Shown here in pieces: positions 1-5,360 of a stretch of DNA of 5,360 nucleotides (the first letter of the stretch is position 1; each line of letters opens with the position of its first letter). Under the pieces are notes generated by a model. That model saw nothing but the letters and a program-made list of their open reading frames with translations. It did no database searches and was not told where the DNA came from. A program made the position numbers and the translations under genes. This DNA comes from an uncultured Clostridia bacterium (lineage in GTDB: Bacteria; Bacillota; Clostridia; Oscillospirales; Acutalibacteraceae): positions 1 to 5,360 of the forward strand of contig CALCBQ010000093.1 in the NCBI GenBank assembly GCA_937897215.1, read 5' to 3'.

Positions 1-1253
1 GTTTCGTATTCATCAGTAAGGCCAACAAAAACAACTGCAACATCAGCGTTTCTAGCTCTTTCTTTTGCTTCAAGAATAAGTTCCATTGATTTCTTTGCTT
101 TTGCTTTCTTGAGTTCATAACCCTTTGAGAATGTAAGGTCAATGCCCATATCTTTCATTGTTTGGTATGCATTGTCAAGTCTGATTGGGTTAATAAGTGA
201 TGAACCTGCGCCCTGATAACGAGGTGTGTGCGCCATTTCGCCGATAAGAGCAACTTTAGCATCTTTCTTAAGAGGAAGAAGATTGTTGTCATTCTTCATA
301 AGAACCATACACTGACTTGCAATTTCGCGAGCAATGTTGTGATGTTCATCGCTGTCGTATGTATAAGTGCCACCAAGAACTGGCTCTGCTTTCTTTGTAA
401 GTTCAATAATCTTATCAACTGCAGCGTCAAGAACAGCTTCGTCAAGTTCGCCGTTGTTTACTGCATCAACAATAAGTTTTGTACCGATACCGGAAGATGT
501 TGGCATTTCAATTTCCTGACCTGCAATAAGACCAGGCACTCTTTCGTTTTCTGCGCCCCAGTCAGTAATAACAACGCCTTCATAGCCCCAGTCATCACGA
601 AGAACATCAGTAAGCAACCATTTGTTTTCAGCAGCATAAGTGCCGTTAAGACGGTTATATGAGTTCATAATAGTCCAAGGCTGAGCCTTTTTAACTGCAA
701 TTTCAAATGGAAGAAGATATGTTTCACGAAGTGTTCTTTCGTCAACAACTGCGTTAACTGTCATACGACGAGTTTCTTGGTTGTTAGCAGCATAGTGTTT
801 AAGAGATGTACCAATACCCTTGCTCTGAACACCATTGATAAATGCTGCAGCCATTTCGCCTGCAAGAAGACCATCTTCTGAGAAGTATTCAAAGTTTCTT
901 CCACAAAGAGGAGAGCGTTTGATGTTTGTACCAGGTCCTAAAAGAACTGATACCTGTTCTTTTCTGCATTCGTCGCCGAGTGCTTCGCCCATTTTGTAGA
1001 GTAAGTCAGTATCCCATGAACAAGCAGTAGCAGAAGCTGTTGGGAAACAAATTGCAGGCAATCCCTTTAAAACATCTTTGTTTTGTTCAGGGTCGCCCTT
1101 TTTACGGATACCGTGAGGACCGTCGTTAAGTGAGATTGACTTGATGCCAACTCTTTCTACAGGTTGGCTGTGCCAATAGTCAAGACCGTCGCACATACTT
1201 GCTTTTTCTTCAAGTGTCATCTGTGCGATAATGTCAGCGTGTTTAAGAGCCAT
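1..1253 (-). CDS. Glycoside hydrolase family 3 beta-glucosidase-type enzyme, C-terminus off window
   Basis: GH3 enzymes are retaining hydrolases that remove terminal, usually beta-linked, sugars from glucosides or xylosides. The 417 visible codons give the whole N-terminal barrel domain and the start of the second (alpha/beta sandwich) domain. Visible motifs are NDGPHGIRK (residues 43-51), GRNFEYFSEDG (118-128), LKHYAANNQETRR (151-163, with the substrate-binding K152-H153 pair), NSYNRLNG (197-204) and VITDWGA (228-234). D231 in the last is the expected catalytic nucleophile. RYQGAGSSLINP (345-356) belongs to the second domain. The frame runs off the left edge at GLTDEYE; in this family the acid/base glutamate usually follows just after, so it is not visible. 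There is no signal peptide, which suggests a cytoplasmic enzyme acting on imported glycosides or oligosaccharides. The start is ATG at 1253 behind a strong AAGGAG. No sugar transporter or regulator is visible nearby. The family call is firm; the exact substrate cannot be told. Confidence 0.95.
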   Translation of the reverse strand, partial: MALKHADIIAQMTLEEKASMCDGLDYWHSQPVERVGIKSISLNDGPHGIRKKGDPEQNKDVLKGLPAICFPTASATACSWDTDLLYKMGEALGDECRKEQVSVLLGPGTNIKRSPLCGRNFEYFSEDGLLAGEMAAAFINGVQSKGIGTSLKHYAANNQETRRMTVNAVVDERTLRETYLLPFEIAVKKAQPWTIMNSYNRLNGTYAAENKWLLTDVLRDDWGYEGVVITDWGAENERVPGLIAGQEIEMPTSSGIGTKLIVDAVNNGELDEAVLDAAVDKIIELTKKAEPVLGGTYTYDSDEHHNIAREIASQCMVLMKNDNNLLPLKKDAKVALIGEMAHTPRYQGAGSSLINPIRLDNAYQTMKDMGIDLTFSKGYELKKAKAKKSMELILEAKERARNADVAVVFVGLTDEYE

Positions 1254-1261
1254 AATTCTTT

Positions 1262-1267
1262 CTCCTT
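1262..1267 (-). promoter_or_regulatory. Ribosome binding site of the GH3 gene
   Basis: AAGGAG on the minus strand, 8 bases before the ATG at 1253. It fixes the start codon of the GH3 gene. Confidence 0.9.
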
Positions 1268-1270
1268 TTC

Positions 1271-1287
1271 AAAAGTATATTACTTTT
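1271..1287. promoter_or_regulatory. Perfect 7+7 inverted repeat, candidate operator upstream of the GH3 gene
   Basis: The plus strand reads AAAAGTA-TAT-TACTTTT, a perfect 7-base inverted repeat with a 3-base centre. It lies just upstream of the GH3 ribosome binding site and roughly 8 to 24 bases downstream of the transcription start predicted from the TATAAT at 1301-1306. That is where a repressor would block initiation or early elongation. A TTAATTAA palindrome (1286-1293) overlaps its edge. As an RNA hairpin the stem would be weak, with only one G-C pair and no U-run that reads as a terminator, so a protein-binding site is the better guess. In such A/T-rich sequence, chance remains possible. 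Confidence 0.4.
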
Positions 1288-1300
1288 AATTAACATTTCT

Positions 1301-1330
1301 ATTATATATCAACACTATCGGTTTCGTCAA
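1301..1330 (-). promoter_or_regulatory. Predicted sigma-70/sigma-A type promoter for the GH3 gene
   Basis: On the minus strand, TTGACG (1330-1325; 5 of 6 consensus bases) is followed by an 18-base spacer and a perfect TATAAT (1306-1301). Transcription would start near 1294, about 40 bases before the GH3 start codon. The promoter lies inside the last codons of rmuC, with the -10 box overlapping the rmuC stop codon. There is no terminator between rmuC and the GH3 gene, so readthrough could also contribute. Confidence 0.65.
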
Positions 1331-2609
1331 ATAAAAGTTTTTCTGCCGAAACTGTGTCAATTGCCTCAACATTTTTAAGTTTTCTTTGAATGTAAATATT
1401 TTTACGCTCTGCTTCTTCCAAAGTTTTACCTGCATCTTCAACTTTTTTCTTTGCTTTAGCGAGCAAGTCCCCAAATCTTTCGTACTGTGCTTTTGCTGCA
1501 CCAAGAATTTCACGTACTTCGTTTGCCTTCTCGTTAATAGCAATTGTCTTAAAGCCCATTGAAAGAGAATTAAGAAGCGCAGTGATTGTTGAAGGACCTG
1601 CAATCATAATGTTGTAGTCATTTTGTAATTTTTCAGGAAGTCCTGTTCTTGATGATGCAATTTCTGCATAAAGCCCTTCAGTTGCAAGGTACAAAATTGC
1701 AAATGGTGTTGTGTCAGGCACATGAATATATTTTGTAATAGTTTTTGCTTCTTCAACAACCCTTTTTTCAAGTTCTTTTCGTGCAATTTTAACTGCGTCT
1801 GCATCTGCACGGTCTGCAGCATCACAAAGTCGCACATAGTCTTCCATAGGGAACTTTGAGTCAACAGGTAAGAAAATATCTTTACCATCTTTCTCGCTTG
1901 ATGGAATACGAATTGCGAACTCAACTCTGTCAAGTGAACCTGGTACAGTAGCAAGGTTTTTCTCATACATATTAGGAATTGTCTGGTCTAAAATACCTTC
2001 AAGTTGAACTTCTGCCCAAGTACCACGAGCCTTAACATTTGTAAGCACACGGTTAAGCGCAGTAACATTTTCAGTAACACCGGTTGAAAGTGTTTGCATT
2101 TCGCCAAGTGATTTATATAAGTTTTCAAGCTGGTCAGAAACAGTCTTGAATGAAGAATTAAGACGAGTAGTAAGAGTAGCGGTTAATTTTTCATCAACAG
2201 TAACTCGCATTTCTTCAAGTTTCTTTTCATTTGACTCCTGCATTTTTGTAATTGATGCTTCAAGAGTTTTGTTTTGTTTATCACTCTGTTCTGCATTCTT
2301 TTCGCTCATTGCTACAAGCATTTCGCTCATTTTTTCGCGATGCTCAAAATTGCCCTTGTTCATATTGTCAATACGAGTAGACATATCGTCAAGACTCTTT
2401 TTAACATCTTCACGGATTTCTTTATTTGAATTTTGGTTTTCAAGGCGGATTCTGTGGAATTCATCGCCCATATTTTTGTTTATGTAATCAATTTTTTGTT
2501 CTAATGCCACATTATTGTCAGTATTCTTTGTGTTTTTAAGTACAATAAAAAGAATGGCAACAGAAACAACTGAAATTACAATAGAAATTATCAATAAAAT
2601 ATCTGTCAT
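1302..2609 (-). CDS. rmuC: RmuC family DNA recombination protein
   Basis: RmuC proteins limit recombination and inversion at short inverted repeats (known for the E. coli member). Their core is thought to resemble a nuclease fold, but the biochemical activity is not well defined. The 435-residue protein has a hydrophobic N-terminal helix (about residues 4-24) followed by Lys-rich residues, so the rest should be cytoplasmic. A long charged, helical, coiled-coil-like stretch follows (about 31-175), then the RmuC core. Core signatures are NVKARGTWAEVQLEGILDQ (191-209), FLPVDSKFPMEDY (246-258), TPFAILYLATEGLYAE (301-316) and IAGPSTITALLNSLSMGF (336-353). A second helical tail (about 360-412) closes the protein. 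Length and domain order are normal for the family. The ATG at 2609 has an AGGAG upstream at a rather wide 13-base spacing, and no alternative in-frame start lies between them. It is divergently transcribed from the binding-protein gene, with the GH3 gene downstream. Confidence 0.95.
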   Translation of the reverse strand: MTDILLIISIVISVVSVAILFIVLKNTKNTDNNVALEQKIDYINKNMGDEFHRIRLENQNSNKEIREDVKKSLDDMSTRIDNMNKGNFEHREKMSEMLVAMSEKNAEQSDKQNKTLEASITKMQESNEKKLEEMRVTVDEKLTATLTTRLNSSFKTVSDQLENLYKSLGEMQTLSTGVTENVTALNRVLTNVKARGTWAEVQLEGILDQTIPNMYEKNLATVPGSLDRVEFAIRIPSSEKDGKDIFLPVDSKFPMEDYVRLCDAADRADADAVKIARKELEKRVVEEAKTITKYIHVPDTTPFAILYLATEGLYAEIASSRTGLPEKLQNDYNIMIAGPSTITALLNSLSMGFKTIAINEKANEVREILGAAKAQYERFGDLLAKAKKKVEDAGKTLEEAERKNIYIQRKLKNVEAIDTVSAEKLLFDETDSVDI

Positions 2610-2622
2610 ACGAGATTTTTCA

Positions 2623-2627
2623 CTCCT
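2623..2627 (-). promoter_or_regulatory. Ribosome binding site of rmuC, widely spaced
   Basis: AGGAG on the minus strand, 13 bases from the ATG at 2609, longer than the usual 5-10. Because no in-frame ATG, GTG or TTG lies in the gap, 2609 remains the best start. The wide spacing may lower translation. Confidence 0.6.
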
Positions 2628-2647
2628 ATAAGTAAAATATATACCTT

Positions 2648-2656
2648 ATTATACCA
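2648..2656 (-). promoter_or_regulatory. Extended -10 promoter of rmuC
   Basis: The minus strand reads TGGTATAAT, a perfect -10 box with the TGn extension. No good -35 hexamer stands 16-18 bases upstream, which is typical of extended -10 promoters. Transcription would start near 2641, giving a leader of about 31 bases that contains the ribosome binding site. Confidence 0.6.
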
Positions 2657-2683
2657 AAATAATATAATAAAAGATAGTTTTTT

Positions 2684-2697
2684 ATAAAAATTTTTAT
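2684..2697. promoter_or_regulatory. A/T palindrome centred between two divergent promoters
   Basis: ATAAAAATTTTTAT is a perfect 14-base palindrome, extended to 20 bases (2681-2700) with one mismatched pair. Its centre (2690/2691) is 40 bases from the centre of each flanking -10 box, so it sits around -47 for both promoters. The A5T5 tract would suit a shared UP element for RNA polymerase alpha subunits, an intrinsically bent segment, or an operator acting on both genes. In spacer this A/T-rich the palindrome alone is weak evidence; its symmetric placement is what stands out. Confidence 0.4.
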
Positions 2698-2724
2698 GAA
2701 ATTGTAGCCATAAATTATTTTCTT

Positions 2725-2733
2725 TGATATAAT
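2725..2733 (+). promoter_or_regulatory. Extended -10 promoter of the binding-protein gene
   Basis: TGATATAAT has a perfect -10 box (2728-2733) with the TGn extension. The nearest -35-like hexamer, TTGTAG at 2702-2707, is 20 bases upstream and too far to count on. Transcription would start near 2740, only about 10 bases before the ATG at 2751. This argues against the TTG at 2739 as start codon, since it lies at or before the predicted transcription start. Confidence 0.6.
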
Positions 2734-2740
2734 AACTTTT

Positions 2741-2745
2741 GGTGA
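2741..2745 (+). promoter_or_regulatory. Weak ribosome binding site that decides the binding-protein start
   Basis: GGTGA matches part of the AAGGAGGTGA anti-16S complement and stands 5 bases before the ATG at 2751. The GTG at 2742 lies inside it, and the TTG at 2739 has nothing comparable upstream. Together with the predicted transcription start this favours 2751. Confidence 0.5.
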
Positions 2746-2750
2746 ATAAA

Positions 2751-4334
2751 ATGATTAAAAGAATTGTTGCTCTTTTTTGTGTGGTTGTGATAGTAATTAC
2801 TTCTTTCGCATCTTGCAAAAAAGAAGATACTACAAATAAATTCTTCGCTTGCGGAATTACTGAAATGCCAGAACATTTTGACCCGCAAATTGTCCAAAGC
2901 GTAAGTGAGAAAATGATAGCTGTCAATATTTTTGACGGTCTTTTTAAGTTGGACGAAAATAACACCCCCGTTAAATGCGCAGTTAAAGATTATAAAATTT
3001 CAACTGACGGCTTAGTTTACACATTTTATCTTCGTGATGATATGCAGTATTACATTTCAAGTGATGTTGAGGAATTTCTTACTGAAAAAGGCGCAACAAT
3101 CAATAGAAATATTACTGCAAAAGATTTTGCATTCGGTATAATTCGCGCATTACTCCCTGAAACTGATGCTCCCGACTTTGAACTTTTAAGCACAATTAAA
3201 AATGCAGAAAAAATTCATAAAGGCGAGTTGAATAGCAGTGAAGCAGGTGTTAAAATAATCAATGATTACACTCTTGAAATTACTCTCGAAAGAAAAGATA
3301 GTAATTTCTTATATGCTCTTACTCAACCTGTGTCCTTCCCTTGTAATCAGCAGTTTTTTGAACTTACAGCGGGCAGATACGGACTAGATGAAGAATACAT
3401 AATCTCAAATGGTGGATTTTACCTTTCATCAATAAGTGAAGAAAAAAACGTAGTCATAAATAAGAATACAGAATACAATGGTGCATTTTCGGTGCTTCCA
3501 AGTGGAGTGGGCTTTTATTTGAATGCAACAACTCTTGATATTGCTAAAAAAGTTGATGACGGCACTTACGATGTGGGCTTTTTCTATGAGGATAAAGACA
3601 AGGACGAATTAGGTCGTTCTGTTGTAAAAACTGAACTTCAGAATGTTGCTTGTTCACTTGTTTTCAATATGGCCAATGAGACTATACAGAATAATGCCCT
3701 CAGAACAGGTATTGTATCTTGTATTAATGTTTCAGATATAACTAAAAACCCATTGAAATCTGTTTTGCCGTCATATTATAATGTTGATAACAGTGAAGTT
3801 GAAGTGTTGTCATACAATATTGATATTGCAAGAAATAGTATGATTAAAGCGTTTGATGAATTGAAAATCAAAACCCTCGATATTGAAATAATTTGCACTT
3901 CAAAGTATGAAAATATTGCGAAATCACTTGTTAACAGTTGGCAGAAAAATATTGGCGTTGAGCTTAATGGTATTGTAACAGTTCTTGAAGAAGCAGATTT
4001 TAATAAGCGTGTTGCAGGTGATGATTTCCAAGTTGCAATCTGTTCGTTGACAGTTGATAGCAATAATCCGTCAGAATTTTTATCAATGTTTACTACTGAT
4101 AACGATTTGAATATCTCAAATTATAAATCTGACGAGTTTGACCGGCTTGTAAAGGATATGAGGGTATCGCCAACAAATGAAAAGGCGGTTTATTGTCAAA
4201 GTTATTTACTTAAAAATGCGGTAGTTTTACCGTTATATACTGAAACAACAACTTATGCAGTCCACAAAGATGCATTTGGAATTTATTTCAGCGGCAACAG
4301 TAGTAATATGTATTTTTATAAAGCACAAAAATAG
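2751..4334 (+). CDS. ABC transporter substrate-binding lipoprotein, family 5 (oligopeptide OppA/DppA type)
   Basis: Family 5 solute-binding proteins capture peptides, or sometimes nickel, haem or oligosaccharides, outside the membrane and pass them to an ABC permease. From ATG 2751 the protein has 527 residues, a normal full length. The signal peptide is MIKR plus a hydrophobic run (5-17) and the lipobox FASC with lipidated C22; Phe at -3 is less usual than Leu. Family landmarks are EHFDPQ (41-46), NIFDGLFKLDEN (59-70), ISTDGLVYTFYLRDD (83-97), TAKDFAFGIIRAL (122-134), NISNYKSDEFDRLV (454-467) and VVLPLYTETTTYAV (491-504). The W-x-x-DY-type pocket motif of typical OppA proteins is replaced around 431-440 (CSLTVDSNNP), so the ligand may differ. 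The mature protein has eight further cysteines, many for an exported protein. No permease or ATPase gene is adjacent; the next gene, 14 bases on, is a DUF1015 gene. TTG 2739 and GTG 2742 are alternative starts that I think less likely. Confidence 0.9.
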   Translation: MIKRIVALFCVVVIVITSFASCKKEDTTNKFFACGITEMPEHFDPQIVQSVSEKMIAVNIFDGLFKLDENNTPVKCAVKDYKISTDGLVYTFYLRDDMQYYISSDVEEFLTEKGATINRNITAKDFAFGIIRALLPETDAPDFELLSTIKNAEKIHKGELNSSEAGVKIINDYTLEITLERKDSNFLYALTQPVSFPCNQQFFELTAGRYGLDEEYIISNGGFYLSSISEEKNVVINKNTEYNGAFSVLPSGVGFYLNATTLDIAKKVDDGTYDVGFFYEDKDKDELGRSVVKTELQNVACSLVFNMANETIQNNALRTGIVSCINVSDITKNPLKSVLPSYYNVDNSEVEVLSYNIDIARNSMIKAFDELKIKTLDIEIICTSKYENIAKSLVNSWQKNIGVELNGIVTVLEEADFNKRVAGDDFQVAICSLTVDSNNPSEFLSMFTTDNDLNISNYKSDEFDRLVKDMRVSPTNEKAVYCQSYLLKNAVVLPLYTETTTYAVHKDAFGIYFSGNSSNMYFYKAQK

Positions 4335-4340
4335 GGAGGA
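4334..4340 (+). promoter_or_regulatory. Ribosome binding site of the DUF1015 gene
   Basis: GGGAGGA begins on the last base of the preceding stop codon and stands 8 bases before the ATG at 4349. The strong site, the short gap and the lack of a terminator support co-transcription and possibly translational coupling with the binding-protein gene. Confidence 0.9.
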
Positions 4341-4348
4341 AAATAAAA

Positions 4349-5360
4349 ATGGCAGTATTAAAACCATTTAAGGCAGTAAGACCTAAAGATGAATATGCTT
4401 CACAGGTTGGTGCTTTGCCTTACGATGTTATGAATTCAGAAGAAGCAAGAGAAATGGTAAAAGATAAACCATACTCATTCTTGCATGTTGATAAAGCAGA
4501 GGTGGATTTGCCACTTGGTATTGATATATATTCAAAAGAAGTATATGAAAAAGCAAAAGAGAATCTTGACGCTTTAAGTGAAAAAGGTATTTGCAAACAA
4601 GATGAAAAACCAATGCTTTATATTTATCGTCAGATTATGAATGGTCGTGAGCAGACCGGTATTGTAGGTTGCACTGCAGTTGATGATTATATCAACAATG
4701 TAATTAAAAAGCACGAATTTACAAGAGCCGATAAAGAGGCAGACCGTATTCGCCACGTTGATACACTTGACGCAAATACAGGTCCAATTTTCTTAACACA
4801 TCGTGAAAATAAGACAGTTTCAGATATTACAGAAAACTGGAAAAACACTCACACCCCTTGCTATGATTTCGTAAGTGATGACGGTGTTTCACAAACAGTA
4901 TGGGTAATTGATGACGACGCAGTTATTGACACTCTCGTTAAAGAATTCGCAGAAATTCCATATCTTTATATTGCTGACGGTCATCACAGATGCGCTTCTG
5001 CAGTGCGCGTAGGTCAGCGTAGAAGGGGAGAAGGCGAGTATGATAAAAATGCAGAATTCAACTTTTTCTTGTCAGTTATTTTCCCTTGCGACCAGTTAAA
5101 AATTATGGATTATAATCGAGTAATGGCAGACCTTAACGGCAACACAAGTGAAGAATTTATTGCAAAAATGAGCGAAAAATTTGTGGTAGAAGAAGCAACT
5201 ACAAGCCCTTATGCACCGGAAGAACGCCATACATTTGGTATGTATCTTGATAATAAGTGGTATAAGGTAACTGCAAAAGCAGAGTTTATCAATGAAAATG
5301 ACCCTGTTGAGTGCCTTGACGTTTCAATTCTTCAAAACAACCTCATCACACCAATTCTCA
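4349..5360 (+). CDS. DUF1015 family protein (COG4198-like), C-terminus off window
   Basis: A conserved, soluble, probably cytoplasmic protein of the DUF1015 family, whose biochemical function I do not know to be established. The 337 visible codons cover most of a protein that in this family is usually about 400-430 residues. Landmarks are KPFKAVRP at the N-terminus (5-12), LPYDV (23-27), a central block HEFTRADKEADRIRHVDTLDANTGPIFL (H122 to L149), and YIADGHHRCASA (207-218). The DGHHR motif is the family hallmark and resembles the glycine/arginine phosphate- or nucleotide-binding loops of ParB/sulfiredoxin-like proteins such as free serine kinase; that link is my inference. From memory, clostridial members often sit beside serine biosynthesis genes (serC, serA), but neither is visible here. 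There is no signal peptide or membrane segment. The start is ATG at 4349, set by a strong GGGAGGA. It follows the binding-protein gene, likely in one transcript. Confidence 0.85.
   Translation, partial: MAVLKPFKAVRPKDEYASQVGALPYDVMNSEEAREMVKDKPYSFLHVDKAEVDLPLGIDIYSKEVYEKAKENLDALSEKGICKQDEKPMLYIYRQIMNGREQTGIVGCTAVDDYINNVIKKHEFTRADKEADRIRHVDTLDANTGPIFLTHRENKTVSDITENWKNTHTPCYDFVSDDGVSQTVWVIDDDAVIDTLVKEFAEIPYLYIADGHHRCASAVRVGQRRRGEGEYDKNAEFNFFLSVIFPCDQLKIMDYNRVMADLNGNTSEEFIAKMSEKFVVEEATTSPYAPEERHTFGMYLDNKWYKVTAKAEFINENDPVECLDVSILQNNLITPIL

Noticed and set aside
228..662. Plus-strand open frame of 144 codons inside the GH3 gene
   Set aside because: It is antisense to the conserved GH3 barrel, has no recognisable domain, and is Cys/Asn/Phe-rich as expected of a shadow frame.
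1271..1287. Reading the 7+7 repeat as an rmuC terminator
   Set aside because: The stem has one G-C pair and would be too weak, and it stands directly before the GH3 ribosome binding site.
1286..1966. Two minus-strand open frames (1286-1603 and 1604-1966) overlapping rmuC, which could suggest a frameshifted gene
   Set aside because: The rmuC frame is continuous with all family motifs in order; these are out-of-frame shadows without a domain.
2605..2622. Five-codon GTG leader peptide ending in a TGA that overlaps the rmuC start
   Set aside because: Its GTG lies at the end of the AGGAG itself, too close to be translated from it.
2606..2965. Minus-strand open frame of 119 codons whose TGA overlaps the rmuC ATG (ATGA), looking like a coupled upstream gene
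   Set aside because: It begins with GTG antisense to the start of the binding-protein gene, lacks a convincing ribosome binding site, and runs across A/T spacer and both promoters. The overlap is most likely chance.
4219..4232. Hairpin CGGTA-GTTT-TACCG near the end of the binding-protein gene
   Set aside because: The 5-base stem lies within conserved coding sequence (NAVVLP) about 100 bases before the stop codon and has no U-tract, so it is not a terminator.

Overview
The window looks like chromosomal DNA from an anaerobic, low-GC Gram-positive bacterium, most likely a gut Clostridia member. The reasons are AT-rich coding sequence with spacers close to pure A/T, strong AGGAG-type ribosome binding sites, a clostridial-style glycoside hydrolase family 3 enzyme, and a lipoprotein binding protein with a Gram-positive type signal peptide. 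Nothing in the sequence fixes the genus.

Layout: two genes run leftward and two run rightward from a 141-base divergent spacer (2610-2750). Leftward are rmuC (1302-2609), a membrane-anchored coiled-coil protein of the DNA recombination-limiting family, and then a GH3 beta-glucosidase-type gene (1-1253) whose C-terminal part is cut off by the window edge. Rightward are an oligopeptide-type (family 5) solute-binding lipoprotein (2751-4334) and, 14 bases after its stop codon, a DUF1015-family gene (4349 onward) cut off by the right edge. No gene appears broken internally. I see no tRNA, rRNA, CRISPR array, insertion sequence, riboswitch or convincing terminator.

Regulation: the divergent spacer holds two extended -10 promoters (TGnTATAAT) facing away from each other, with an A/T palindrome whose centre lies exactly halfway between the two -10 boxes. 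The GH3 gene appears to have its own promoter (TTGACG, 18 bases, TATAAT) inside the last codons of rmuC. That promoter is followed by a perfect 7+7 inverted repeat between the predicted transcription start and the ribosome binding site, a good position for a repressor operator. GH3 expression could therefore be separate from rmuC although the genes are only 48 bases apart.

The four genes do not form an obvious pathway: sugar hydrolysis, DNA maintenance, peptide-type binding, and an uncharacterised conserved protein. I see no convincing new multi-gene system. The points most worth a second look are the two regulatory layouts, the binding protein that has no transporter genes beside it and many cysteines, and the ADGHHR motif of the DUF1015 protein.
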